Origin: JBBRDU01 sp038230335
GTDB lineage: Bacteria; Verrucomicrobiota; Verrucomicrobiia; Chthoniobacterales; UBA10450
Length of the DNA: 64,000 bases
Reading direction: 5' to 3'
Assembly: GCA_038230335.1 (NCBI GenBank)
Contig: JBBRNL010000004.1
Span: 62,001 to 126,000, forward strand
Part shown: one piece after another, positions 1 to 8,773 of the stretch
Layout of the letters: each line of letters starts with the position of its first letter
Numbering within the stretch: position 1 is the stretch's first letter
The notes under the pieces: generated by a model
Database searches by the model: none
Seen by the model: the letters and a program-made list of their open reading frames with translations, nothing else
What the model was told of the DNA's origin: nothing
Position numbers and translations under genes: made by a program

Positions 1-952
1 CCAGAATATTGATATTGGCCTGATTTGTCCCGAGCGCGGTGAGCGTGGCGGTGATATCGGCGGCGAACTTGCCGGCGGCGTCGTCCGTCGTAGTAGCGCC
101 ATTGTACTCATCTTTACGATTGAATGGAATGAGCGCGACGTTTACAGCAGGGTTACCAACACGATCCACCTGGGTGATTGCGCCTGCGCCGGTCTTTTTG
201 CCCTTTTTCAAGACAATCGTCGACGGCCGAAAAGTGTCCGCGTCTACGCCGATGATGTTGCCCGCGCCTTTGATTGCTGACACTGGAATGCGCAGAGCAA
301 TCCCCATAATATTATAGCCGGCAAATGTGTCGCGTGCGCGAGTGAGTTGAGTCACATCAGGAGCGCCGTTGCGGATAGAGGCGATGAATCGCGAAAAGGC
401 GGGAAGATCGAAAAAGAAAGGATCATCGACCTCGCCGGCGAAGAAGCTAATCCCACTGACTGGATCAGTCGTGACTGTTTGGGGAGGAGGAGTGGCTCCA
501 ACCGAAGGATTCAACACTGGCGCCGTAAACGAGGTTCCACCGGGCAGCCGGATAGTGGCGGTCTGAGCCTGCGGAATTTCCAGGATCGGTCTGGGCGAAG
601 GACCCGCAACGGCGGTCCGGGGTGAAAACGTAATGTCGTAGTGCGCATCATTGATTGCGTCGCCTGTGTTCTCGATATCGAAACGATAGTGTACGTTTGG
701 ATCGAAAATACCGAAATTGACCGCCTCGCCCGGCACGATAAATCCGCGCACCGTCATCAGCAGGACGGCCTTGGTATTGTCATTCGGGTCCAGGAAAAAG
801 TAGACATCCGCTAGATCGGCCGCCTGATCGTTAGACGTGGCGGGGGCGTCACCGTGGTCAGCCGCACGGGCGCTACGCGGTTGGAAGAACAAAACCGAAG
901 CGCTCAGCAACGCGGCAGTGACGAGCGTATGGAAAAATGCAGTTAATTTCAT
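1..952 (-). CDS. DUF4331 family secreted protein, C-terminus cut by window edge
   Basis: The minus strand is open from an ATG at 950-952 to the window edge, about 317 codons, with no stop. The product starts with a signal peptide (MKLTAFFHTLVTAALLSAS, Ala-rich cleavage region RSARA) followed by ADHGDAPATSNDQAADLADVY. This matches the start of DUF4331 proteins, where an (H)xDAP-type motif and a (T/A)DLYAF-like motif come first, and is followed by the beta-rich blocks LLMTVRGFIVPGEAVNFG and VHYRFDIENTGDA. DUF4331 proteins are exported and their function is not known. The plus-strand reading frames over this stretch are short and have no recognisable content. The family assignment is by motif recall only; the C-terminal part lies outside the window. 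Confidence 0.8.
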   Translation of the reverse strand, partial: MKLTAFFHTLVTAALLSASVLFFQPRSARAADHGDAPATSNDQAADLADVYFFLDPNDNTKAVLLMTVRGFIVPGEAVNFGIFDPNVHYRFDIENTGDAINDAHYDITFSPRTAVAGPSPRPILEIPQAQTATIRLPGGTSFTAPVLNPSVGATPPPQTVTTDPVSGISFFAGEVDDPFFFDLPAFSRFIASIRNGAPDVTQLTRARDTFAGYNIMGIALRIPVSAIKGAGNIIGVDADTFRPSTIVLKKGKKTGAGAITQVDRVGNPAVNVALIPFNRKDEYNGATTTDDAAGKFAADITATLTALGTNQANINIL

Positions 953-1073
953 ATTTTAAGGACTCTACTTACTTATGGATGGTGAATTGTGGGTCTGGCC
1001 GAATTACGCTCGTGCGGATGCTTTGGTCAATCGATAAGTTGCGCGCCGTGCTGCTTAGACTTTATGTCCCTTC

Positions 1074-1709
1074 ATGCGGCACTTCGCGCGGTTCTCGTCT
1101 TTCGCCCTGCAAATTGGGACAGTCGGCCTTGTTATTTCCGCCTGTTCCAAATCGGCTCGCGTGCAGAAAGAGCAAGAGCCGCACCAGCAGACCATGTCGG
1201 TCACCGAACACGATATCCGAATTCCCCCGAGCCCCGTTCCCTTCGCCCCGGATGCATCGAAGGCTTCGTCGGCCGCTGCTGTGCCCGATGCCGCAGCCCC
1301 GGCAAAAACCGCGGCCACGTATGAGCAGAATTATCGCGCAGCCACCGATCCGGACGATCGTCTCGAGGTGCTGGGACAATTGCGAGACCTCGAGACGGCC
1401 GAGGCCATCCAAGCCTTTGGACGCTTATTTCAAGAGGCCAGGGATCAGAATGAAAAGCTGGATCTGCTTGCCACGCTCGATCAAATGGACACGGTCGCCG
1501 GCAAATTGCCCATCCTTGAGGCCGCCATCTATACCCCCCAGCCGCCGGACGTCAAAACCGTTGCGATCAACTCGCTGGCCGCTCTCGATAGGCCGGAAGC
1601 GCGCCAAATGCTGGAACTTTTAACGACCAATCCCAACCCCGAACTCCGCGAAACGGCCAAAGAGGCGCTTAAAAACCTGGCGGAAAATCCAGCCTCCACT
1701 CCCCCCTAA
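1074..1709 (+). CDS. HEAT-repeat lipoprotein
   Basis: A 211-residue predicted lipoprotein. The N-terminus has a basic start (MRHFAR), a hydrophobic stretch and the lipobox I-S-A-C with Cys at residue 24, so it should be lipid-anchored. Residues about 40-85 are Ala/Pro-rich and probably disordered. From about residue 90 to the end the helical pattern fits HEAT-like repeats (for example VKTVAINSLAALDRPEARQM and PELRETAKEALKNL). HEAT arrays usually hold protein partners; the partner here is unknown. It converges with the PBP gene, whose stop is only about 15 bp away. An upstream Met exists in other frames, but the lipobox fixes this start. Confidence 0.75.
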   Translation: MRHFARFSSFALQIGTVGLVISACSKSARVQKEQEPHQQTMSVTEHDIRIPPSPVPFAPDASKASSAAAVPDAAAPAKTAATYEQNYRAATDPDDRLEVLGQLRDLETAEAIQAFGRLFQEARDQNEKLDLLATLDQMDTVAGKLPILEAAIYTPQPPDVKTVAINSLAALDRPEARQMLELLTTNPNPELRETAKEALKNLAENPASTPP

Positions 1710-1724
1710 ACACCGCCTAACGTT

Positions 1725-3863
1725 CTATTTTCCGCCGAAGAGTTTGCGGAATGAATTGAACAGTTTGCCGGGCAAGGAGCCCGCCTTTTGCCCCATGTTT
1801 TCCAATTTCTGCGTCAGTTGCATCTGGTCGCCACCATGGACCTCGCACGCCGCGGTCGGGACCTTATCCACGGGCAAATCGATGTCGTAGGCAGTCCCGG
1901 CGGCTTGACAGCCCGAAGTGGCGAGATGGTTAGACAACGAGCAAACCATGGCGCGCTGCAAGGCCATGGTGGGCTGTAGTGCCTGCGGCGGATAACGAAC
2001 GGCCGCCTTGTTCATCACCGCAGTCCACACAGGCAGCGCGAGGGCCGCGCCGTAGCCATGTGGAATAATCGTCGTCGGTTGATCAAATCCGACCCACACA
2101 CCACAAGTCATCGTGCTGGTGTAGCCGACAAACCACGCGTCCTTGTAATCGTTCGTCGTCCCTGTCTTGCCCGCGGCCGGTAACTTAAAACCTAACGAGC
2201 GCGCACTCGCCGCCGTGCCCCGCGTCAGGACCTGTTCCATCAATTCGGACGTCATCCAGGCCGCGCCCGGATCGAGTGACGGCACCGCGATATGAGCGGC
2301 ACGATAAATCGGGTGATGATCCTGATCATCGATCCGCTCTATTATATAGGATTGCTTCCGGATTCCCGCGTTAGGAAAGACAGTGTAAGCGGCGGTCAGC
2401 GCGCGCAGATTCGTCTCGAACGACCCGATATAGATGGCCGGACCGTGCGGCACGTTGTCGGAAAGATTTAGAGTCGTCGCCACCTTCTGCACCGAGTCGA
2501 GCCCGGCAAACTGACCGACACGGACACTCATCGTATTGCGAGAATGAATCAGTCCATAGGAAACTGGCTGGACCCCTCCGTAGATGCCGTCGGAGTTGCC
2601 GGGAGTCCAATTTCCCGCGCCTTCGATCTCGCCCGGTTGAATCGGCCCGTCACTGATGGCGGCGCCCGGCAGCATCCCATGAGAAAAGGCCAGCGCATAA
2701 ACAAACGGCTTAAAGGCCGATCCGACCTGGCGATTGGCCGGTGAGAGTGCGCGATTAAATTTGCTTTGCCCATAGTCGCGCCCGCCGACCAGCCCGCGGA
2801 TTCCGCCGCTCGCATTGTCGATTGCCACGACCGCGCCTTCGAGATAAGGCATCGAGGAATCCTCACCGTTGTCGGGTAGTTGATAATTCGCCTTGAGCGG
2901 ATGGCGAAAATTCGACTGATGCTCGATTTTCGTGAGCTGTGCTTCGAGCGCCTGCTGGGCCGCATTCTGAACCGACGGATCGAGCGTCGTATATATAAAG
3001 AGTCCACCGTTATCCACCTGGTCCGGCGTCAGGATCAGATTCAGATCCCGTTGCACCGCATCCATGGCATAATTCTCTTGGATCTGAAGCAGACGCTTGG
3101 GGTGGGCGTTGACCCGGGTCTGCTTCGCTTGCTGTGCCTCCGCGGCCGGAATTTTCTTTAGATCAACCATTCGATCCAGGACCGTGTTGCGCTGAAGGGC
3201 GGCGCCTTCCGGATTTCGCAGAGGAGAAAACCGATTCGGACTTCGAATGAGACCGGCGAGCAGGGCAGCCTCGGAGAGGTTCAACTTGGATGCATTCTTG
3301 CCGAAGTAGGCCTGGGACGCTGTCTCGACTCCGTAACAGCCGGACCCAAAATAAATGCGGTTCATATACAGCTCGAGGATCTGTTGCTTGGAGAAGGTCT
3401 GCTCAATTCGCAGAGCCACCATCGCCTCGAGAATCTTGCGATTCAGAGTATGACCACCCAGGGGCAGACTATTGCGCGCCAACTGCTGGGTCAGGCTGCT
3501 CGCCCCTTCCTTGGTCGATCCACTCAGGACATCACGGACGAGCGCGCGCAGGATTCCGCGCCAATCGATTCCCTTGTGTTGATAGAACCGGGTATCCTCA
3601 CGTGCGAGCAGGGCTTCAACAAAAGGCGGCGCGATTTCATCCATCGACACGCGCAAACGATTCGCGCCAGCCAGGCGGCTGTAGATTTGTCCGTCGATGT
3701 CATAGACGGTGTTTCGCTCCGGCATTTCGCCGACTTTCTTCATGTCGAACGTGGCGGCCCATCCGGCGTAAAAGAGAAAGACGGCGAGTCCAGTCCCGAG
3801 GACAAGAAGGAGAACGGAAATCTTCCAGCCGTAGCGAAAGAGTTTGCTGCCGAAAAATTTCAT
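1725..3863 (-). CDS. Class A penicillin-binding protein (PBP1A type)
   Basis: A 712-residue bifunctional peptidoglycan synthase. An N-terminal membrane anchor (residues about 12-36) is followed by a family GT51 glycosyltransferase domain with the signatures EDTRFYQHKGIDWRGI (about 88-103) and SLTQQLARN plus RKILEAMVAL. The transpeptidase domain carries all three active-site motifs: S-x-x-K in GSAFKPF (about 380), SRN in IHSRNTMS, and KTGT at about 567-570. The enzyme polymerises glycan strands from lipid II and cross-links them on the outer face of the inner membrane. Length and domain order are normal for PBP1A/1C-like proteins. A REP-like palindrome lies about 80 bp upstream of its start. 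Which PBP1 subclass it belongs to cannot be told from motifs alone. Confidence 0.92.
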   Translation of the reverse strand: MKFFGSKLFRYGWKISVLLLVLGTGLAVFLFYAGWAATFDMKKVGEMPERNTVYDIDGQIYSRLAGANRLRVSMDEIAPPFVEALLAREDTRFYQHKGIDWRGILRALVRDVLSGSTKEGASSLTQQLARNSLPLGGHTLNRKILEAMVALRIEQTFSKQQILELYMNRIYFGSGCYGVETASQAYFGKNASKLNLSEAALLAGLIRSPNRFSPLRNPEGAALQRNTVLDRMVDLKKIPAAEAQQAKQTRVNAHPKRLLQIQENYAMDAVQRDLNLILTPDQVDNGGLFIYTTLDPSVQNAAQQALEAQLTKIEHQSNFRHPLKANYQLPDNGEDSSMPYLEGAVVAIDNASGGIRGLVGGRDYGQSKFNRALSPANRQVGSAFKPFVYALAFSHGMLPGAAISDGPIQPGEIEGAGNWTPGNSDGIYGGVQPVSYGLIHSRNTMSVRVGQFAGLDSVQKVATTLNLSDNVPHGPAIYIGSFETNLRALTAAYTVFPNAGIRKQSYIIERIDDQDHHPIYRAAHIAVPSLDPGAAWMTSELMEQVLTRGTAASARSLGFKLPAAGKTGTTNDYKDAWFVGYTSTMTCGVWVGFDQPTTIIPHGYGAALALPVWTAVMNKAAVRYPPQALQPTMALQRAMVCSLSNHLATSGCQAAGTAYDIDLPVDKVPTAACEVHGGDQMQLTQKLENMGQKAGSLPGKLFNSFRKLFGGK

Positions 3864-3943
3864 CAGGCGTTGCAGATAATCTACCCCGGGATTGACTCAC
3901 GCCAAACCGCCATCGCCGGTCTGGGCCATGGTGAGCGCCGTCT

Positions 3944-3968
3944 CTGTAGCGGCGGTCTATGACCGCCG
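3944..3968 (+). repeat. REP-like palindrome, family A
   Basis: CTGTAG followed by the perfect inverted repeat GGCGGTCTATGACCGCC (stem of 7-8 bp, TAT loop). It lies between the divergent or neighbouring starts of the PBP and glutaredoxin region. The same element recurs at 16881, 19140, 19185, 21575 and, degenerated, at about 30042. Confidence 0.8.
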
Positions 3969-4045
3969 AAACCGCTGCGGCAACAGGCAAAACGAAATTC
4001 CGTCCCCCCACCCTGCAAATCAGATCGGCTGAAAGCCGACACCAC

Positions 4046-4384
4046 TTAAAGCCGCAGGTTTACCGCGCTGCTGGGGTGCTGCTCATTCGCACAGGGTGCA
4101 TTCAAGGGCACTCCGGCGTCCGCGTCATTGGCCTGAATCAGGTTGTTTTCCGTCAAATACTTTTCGACCTCTTCGCCGCTGACATCAGGCAGCATCGTGC
4201 CGTTGACTTCAAGGCAGGGCGAGAGGGGCTGGCCGCTTTTCGTTTCCATTTCCCAGCGGAAAGCGGGGTTCTGGATGATATCCTTCTCGGTATACTTGAG
4301 ATTATATTTCGCGAGCACGGCACGCACTCCGGCACTCCAGCCACAATGCGTCTTCAGGTAAGCGGTAATTTCAGGCGTCTGCAT
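4046..4384 (-). CDS. Glutaredoxin-like protein
   Basis: A 112-residue cytoplasmic thioredoxin-fold protein. The first strand ITAYLKTHCGWSAGVRAVL carries a CxxS-type centre (C-G-W-S) in the glutaredoxin active-site position, followed by YNLKYTEKDI, a Pro at the cis-Pro position (SGQPLSPCLEVNG) and a GEEVEKYL helix, as in GrxC-like proteins. The CxxS centre points to a monothiol mechanism, with possible glutathionylation or Fe-S roles, but the family of relatives is diverse. A tail after residue 95 with another Cys is not part of the fold. It is a single gene; the 200 bp downstream hold only a short ATCATG tandem repeat. Confidence 0.75.
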   Translation of the reverse strand: MQTPEITAYLKTHCGWSAGVRAVLAKYNLKYTEKDIIQNPAFRWEMETKSGQPLSPCLEVNGTMLPDVSGEEVEKYLTENNLIQANDADAGVPLNAPCANEQHPSSAVNLRL

Positions 4385-4445
4385 TGGCGGAGTATATCAC
4401 GAACACCAAAAAAGTGTAGGCCTCTCCCGTCCATTCCTATTCTTA

Positions 4446-4468
4446 ATCATGATCATGATCATGATCAT
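4446..4468. repeat. ATCATG short tandem repeat
   Basis: Three full ATCATG units followed by ATCAT in the gap between the glutaredoxin gene start and the lysS stop. Overlapping TGATCA palindromes result. Nothing else was seen in this 195-bp gap. Confidence 0.7.
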
Positions 4469-4580
4469 CGCCCCCCTTCTCCGTTGAAGCCGAAGAACAT
4501 CTCGCCAAAACCCTTCTCCGGCTCGCGCGCGCCGGTGAGCGAAGCTCGCTGCCAAATGAGGCAGTCTCCCTCGGGAGCGG

Positions 4581-6119
4581 CTACCCTTTGGGCCGGAGCA
4601 GAGGGAAGAGGATCACGTCACGGATCGATTCCGCTCCAGTCAGCATCATGGTTAGGCGGTCGATCCCGATTCCCACTCCACCGGCCGGCGGCATGCCGTG
4701 CTCCAGCGCGAGCAGGAACTCTTCGTCCATTTTCTGCGTTTCTTCGCCCGCTTGCTCGAGCAGGCGACGGCGCTGGATATCGGGATCGTTCAATTCGGTG
4801 TAGCCCGGCGATATTTCCACTCCGTTGATGATTAGTTCGTAGACATCGACGAGCGACGCATCGGCCGCGTTCTGTTTGGCCAGCGGCACCAGTTCTTTCG
4901 GGCAATGCGTGACGAAGAGCGGATCGAATGTCTTTTCTTCGACCAGCTTTTCGAAAACATGCTGCGTTACCTCGTAATCTTCCAGCTGGGCAATGATCTC
5001 GACGCCGAGTTCACCGGCGCGCGCGCGGCGTTGCTCACTCGTTAGGTCAAACCAATCAGGCCCGGCCGCTTCCCGCACCAATTGGCGGTAGGGAGTCCGG
5101 CGCCACGGGCGCGTCAGATTAATCGTGCGCGTGACGTTCCCGTCCGCGTCGCGATGTTCGATCAGGAGCGGCGACCGCATCCCGTTCCGGGCTGGTCGAC
5201 TGGCCTCCGCGCCTTCCAGCGCCAACGGCGCCGCGCTCTCCTCTTGTTTGCGATCCGTCTCGGCCAGCATCTCGGCCAGGTGACAGATGAGTTCCTCCAC
5301 CAAATTCGCCATCTTCGCAAAATCGGAATAAGCCCAGTAGGCCTCGAGCATGGTGAACTCAGGGTTATGTCGTCGCGAAATTCCTTCGTTCCTAAAATTC
5401 CGATTCAGCTCAAAAACCTTGTTGTATCCACCGACTAACAAGCGTTTGAGATAAAGTTCGGGCGCGATGCGCAGGTAGAGATCAAGCCCGAGCGCCTTGT
5501 GCCGGGTCTGGAAGGGCTCGGCCGCAGCGCCTCCCGGAACTGCCTGCAACATCGGCGTCTCGACCTCGTCAAATCCGCGATCTTCCAGAAATCGCCGCGT
5601 CTCGCGCAAGATGGCGATGCGCTTGGCAAAGACGTCGCGCGATTGCTCGTTCGTGATGAGATCGAGGTAGCGCTGCCGGTAGCGGGTTTCGACGTCTTGC
5701 AACCCGTGCCATTTCTCAGGCAGCGGGCGTAACGATTTCGCGAGCACTTCGAACTGGCTGACCTTGAGGCTCGGCTCACCCGTCTTGGTTACGAAACACG
5801 TGCCTTCCACTCCGATGAAATCTCCCAGATCGAGCAAATTGAAAATCTCGATCGAGGCGGCGCCCAGTTCCTTGGCCTGCACATAAATCTGGATCCGGCC
5901 GGTGGCATCGCGCAAATCCACAAAATGACTCCTGCCCATGTCGCGATGAGCCGTGATCCGGCCGGCCACGCGAAAGACTTCCCCTTCTTTGAATTTTTCG
6001 CGCATTTCGCCTATGGAACCGCTCGTATCGAAGGTCTCTCCAAACGGTTCGATCTGGCGCGTGCGCAGAGCCTCCATCTTGGAGCGGCGCTGCGCGATCA
6101 GGTTGTTTTCTTCTTCCAT
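4581..6119 (-). CDS. lysS: Lysyl-tRNA synthetase, class II
   Basis: A 512-residue class II enzyme that charges tRNA-Lys in the cytoplasm. The N-terminal OB-fold anticodon-binding domain (about 55-150; GEVFRVAGRITAHRDMGRSHF, FVDLRDATGRIQIYVQ) is followed by the catalytic domain with motif 1 around GFDEVETPMLQAVPGGAAAEPF, motif 2 FRNEGISRRHNPEFTMLEAY and motif 3 GVGIGIDRLTMML near the C-terminus. Length fits bacterial LysS (about 500). A segment near residues 295-330 (QEESAAPLALEGAEASRPA) looks like a lineage-specific insertion in the catalytic domain. The ATG at 6119 is the first of the frame and suits the usual short N-terminal helix. Confidence 0.95.
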   Translation of the reverse strand: MEEENNLIAQRRSKMEALRTRQIEPFGETFDTSGSIGEMREKFKEGEVFRVAGRITAHRDMGRSHFVDLRDATGRIQIYVQAKELGAASIEIFNLLDLGDFIGVEGTCFVTKTGEPSLKVSQFEVLAKSLRPLPEKWHGLQDVETRYRQRYLDLITNEQSRDVFAKRIAILRETRRFLEDRGFDEVETPMLQAVPGGAAAEPFQTRHKALGLDLYLRIAPELYLKRLLVGGYNKVFELNRNFRNEGISRRHNPEFTMLEAYWAYSDFAKMANLVEELICHLAEMLAETDRKQEESAAPLALEGAEASRPARNGMRSPLLIEHRDADGNVTRTINLTRPWRRTPYRQLVREAAGPDWFDLTSEQRRARAGELGVEIIAQLEDYEVTQHVFEKLVEEKTFDPLFVTHCPKELVPLAKQNAADASLVDVYELIINGVEISPGYTELNDPDIQRRRLLEQAGEETQKMDEEFLLALEHGMPPAGGVGIGIDRLTMMLTGAESIRDVILFPLLRPKG

Positions 6120-6386
6120 GGGTTGCGGAGACGGAGTGTAAGCAAAATTCCCGGAATGAACAGTTGGAAGCCGTAGTGACTTCTAGTAGAGGCTCGGCTG
6201 CCCGCGGCGCTCCCTAATAGCCGGTTCGCTCTGCGAAGCGCCACACTCGACGTCCCTTCCACTCCGCGGTCGGTCCCCACCTCCCAAAACCCCTCGAACA
6301 TTCCGTTTGCAAACAAAACCTGCCCGGTGAGATAGTTTCGCTCGCTCCGGTGCGGCTCTCTCGCGGCGCCGGGCTTCGATTTACCC

Positions 6387-6857
6387 ATGGCCGTTGATTT
6401 ACCCGAAACAACCTCAAAATTGGAGGGAGCACTGGTCAAGCAGTTCTCCGTGTTCCTGCCGAACAAGGTCGGCGCCATGCTCGACGTGGTGAAACTGCTC
6501 AATGGCCATCACACCCATGTCGTCGCCCTGAGCGTCTCCGAATCGACCGATTCAGCCATCGCCCGCGTCGTGGTGAGCGATCCAGAAGGCGCCGAGCGAT
6601 TGTTTCGCGAAAACAATATCGCCTTCGGCGTGTGTGAAGTCGTGGTCGTAGAGATGCGCGAAGTCGCCACCCAACTGGTGAAGTTGCTGGCCACGCTTTT
6701 CATGGCCGAAGTGAACGTCCATTTCACCTACCCTCTCCTCACGCGCCCGCGTGGCATGGCCGCTCTGGCTCTCCATGTGGACGACAACGAATGCGCTTCG
6801 AATGTCTTGCTCGGGGCTGGTTTCAAGATTCTTAGTCAAAGCGATATTTCGCGCTAA
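6387..6857 (+). CDS. ACT-domain protein (two ACT repeats)
   Basis: A 156-residue cytoplasmic protein with two betaalphabeta-betaalphabeta ACT modules: residues about 15-80 (KQFSVFLPNKVGAMLDVVKLL, then VVALSVSESTDSAIARVVV) and about 85-150 (VVVVEMREVATQLVKLLATL, MAALALHVDD). Such paired ACT proteins bind amino acids and act as small sensors or regulators, as in the acetolactate synthase small-subunit style; the ligand cannot be told. No enzyme domain is attached. The gene begins a plus-strand run that continues to 13105, and the gap to the next start is about 20 bp. Confidence 0.75.
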   Translation: MAVDLPETTSKLEGALVKQFSVFLPNKVGAMLDVVKLLNGHHTHVVALSVSESTDSAIARVVVSDPEGAERLFRENNIAFGVCEVVVVEMREVATQLVKLLATLFMAEVNVHFTYPLLTRPRGMAALALHVDDNECASNVLLGAGFKILSQSDISR

Positions 6858-6880
6858 AATCCGCCACTTCCGTTATCGCC

Positions 6881-8026
6881 ATGGACAACCGCTTTCTCAC
6901 CGAAACCGCCGCCATGCGGACGCTAACTTTTTCGGCACCGCGCGGCGACCCCAGTTTCAAAATCGGACTCACCATGGTGGCGTTGTTTGCTACCGCCGAG
7001 CTGTTGTTCGCCAGCTTTTATTACGTCGGTAGATTTCGCGGACGCCACACCACGACGGCAGGTCCAGTCGCGACGCAACCAGCCGAAGTAGCGCCCGCGC
7101 CCACGACCGCGCCGTTGGCCGTGGTGCCTGCTCCGACCATGGCACCGGCGCCGACGGCTGCACCGTCCGCTCCCGTCGCACCCACAGATGACACTCTCGT
7201 TAAAGAGGCGATCGACCTGAGCAATCGCGGGGACAGCGCGACCGCCTTGAATCGATTGCAACAGGCGACGGAGAAGAATCCTAAGAACGCCCAGGCCTAC
7301 GCGGAAATGGCCAAGATTTACGAAGCGGCAAACAGCCTCGATCGCTCCAATGAAATGTGGCACAAGGTGCGAGAAATCGGGCCTTCATCCGGTGCCGTTT
7401 ACGAATTGGCTGATGCCAGGCTGAAACGCGGCGTCGCTGCGACCCCGGCACCGGCGGTGACCGAGGCTACCCCGGCGCAAGTGCCGCCGACCCCGGTCGC
7501 ATCAGATGGAATTCCGGATGGCTCGACCTTCGGCATTGCCGAAATTACCGCGGCCGAAGCGCCCGATCCGGACTCGGACATGAATCTCCTGCTCAAGATT
7601 GGCGTGAAAAAGCGGCCGAATACGGTCATCGACCACACGCGTGTCAAGATTCAGGTGTTTTTCTACGACACCGTCAACGATCAGGACATCAAATTGACGG
7701 ATGCAGAGGTGAATTATGAATGGCTCACACCGGATCACGATTGGGCCAGTGCGAAGCCCGAGGTTCTGGCCGTCACTTATGTGCGTCCGAAGAACAAGGC
7801 CCGATCCCAGGACACCGCTCTATCGGAAGCGGCCGCATCGCTGAACCCGAATAAGAAGGGACGAACGGCCAAGCCCGCGGCGCCGGCGGCGGATGAAGCC
7901 GGCCGCAGAAAATATCTCGGCTATATCGTGCGAGTTTACTACAATGATAAACTTCAAGCGGTTCGGGCCGACCCCACCAAACTTCTAAACCTCTTTCCTC
8001 CGCCCACCACCGCCACATCGCCATAA
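6881..8026 (+). CDS. Membrane-anchored TPR protein
   Basis: A 381-residue protein with one transmembrane helix near residues 28-48 (IGLTMVALFATAELLFASFYYVG), a long Pro/Ala/Thr linker (about 55-105) and a TPR block around residues 108-175 (EAIDLSNRGDSATALNRLQQATEKNPKNAQAYAEMAKIYEAA). The C-terminal half is beta-rich (NLLLKIGVKKRPNTVIDHTRVKIQVFFYD and VNYEWLTPDHDW) and of no family I recognise. A scaffold in the envelope is the safest reading. Its stop overlaps the next gene by one base (TAATG), so the two are probably translationally coupled. Confidence 0.7.
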   Translation: MDNRFLTETAAMRTLTFSAPRGDPSFKIGLTMVALFATAELLFASFYYVGRFRGRHTTTAGPVATQPAEVAPAPTTAPLAVVPAPTMAPAPTAAPSAPVAPTDDTLVKEAIDLSNRGDSATALNRLQQATEKNPKNAQAYAEMAKIYEAANSLDRSNEMWHKVREIGPSSGAVYELADARLKRGVAATPAPAVTEATPAQVPPTPVASDGIPDGSTFGIAEITAAEAPDPDSDMNLLLKIGVKKRPNTVIDHTRVKIQVFFYDTVNDQDIKLTDAEVNYEWLTPDHDWASAKPEVLAVTYVRPKNKARSQDTALSEAAASLNPNKKGRTAKPAAPAADEAGRRKYLGYIVRVYYNDKLQAVRADPTKLLNLFPPPTTATSP

Positions 8027-8709
8027 TGGAACTGCTCATTGTGCACCGCGATGCCGAGGTGGGCGAACAACTGGTGCAGATGGTGAAAGATTACACCGCG
8101 CACGAATGCGACCTGGTCGGGAGCGACGTAGCGGCGCTCGATTGGGGTCGGCGGCACGCGCGGTGTGCTTTGCTCCTGACGCAATTGGAAGGTGATGGCA
8201 TCGATGGCCTTGCCCTCGGCGGCGCCTTGAGTGAAATCTTCCCCGGTGTGCAGACCCTCTTTCTGCCCCCCTACCAGACGGCCGAACAACGCCTCGTCGT
8301 GGGTCAAACCAAGGTTTTCCCTGAACCCATCGACGGCGAGGGTTTGCTGGAAGCGATTGCGCGCGCGGAGACGGCCACGGAGGGAGCGCCCGACTTGTTT
8401 CACGTCGTCGACATTCTCCAGATGTGCTGCCTGAGCCGGCGCAGTGGAGCGGTGCAAATGGTTAAGGAGAACAAAAGCGGTATCGCTTTCCTGCGGGCTG
8501 GCCAGATCGTTCACGCGGAGACCACGGGAGGCCGAGGCAGGGACGCGCTCATCGAGATTGTAAATTGGCAGTACGTCGAGTTCGCCTACGACCGGACCGT
8601 GCGGCCTCCCGTGGAGACAATCACATTGCCGTGGGACGCAGTTCTGGTAGAAGCAGTCGAGCGCCACAAGCAGGAGAAGGCAGCCCGAGAGCAGCGGAAA
8701 AGTGCTTGA
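8026..8709 (+). CDS. DUF4388-type (PATAN) regulatory protein
   Basis: A 227-residue cytoplasmic protein. Residues about 1-115 resemble a degenerate receiver-like fold (MELLIVHRDAEVGEQLVQMV). Residues about 125-185 match the DUF4388/PATAN pattern: VVDILQMCCLSRRSGAVQMV, IAFLRAGQIVHAETTGGRG, ALIEIVNWQYVEFAY. DUF4388 domains occur in gliding, chemotaxis and signalling proteins of deltaproteobacteria and relatives and probably bind proteins. The start ATG overlaps the preceding stop, indicating an operon with the TPR protein. Confidence 0.7.
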   Translation: MELLIVHRDAEVGEQLVQMVKDYTAHECDLVGSDVAALDWGRRHARCALLLTQLEGDGIDGLALGGALSEIFPGVQTLFLPPYQTAEQRLVVGQTKVFPEPIDGEGLLEAIARAETATEGAPDLFHVVDILQMCCLSRRSGAVQMVKENKSGIAFLRAGQIVHAETTGGRGRDALIEIVNWQYVEFAYDRTVRPPVETITLPWDAVLVEAVERHKQEKAAREQRKSA

Positions 8710-8773
8710 GCGGCCAGCGAGCGAAGCGGACGCCATTTTTCTTATGCACTCAGCGGCCTTACGTTATGGCACA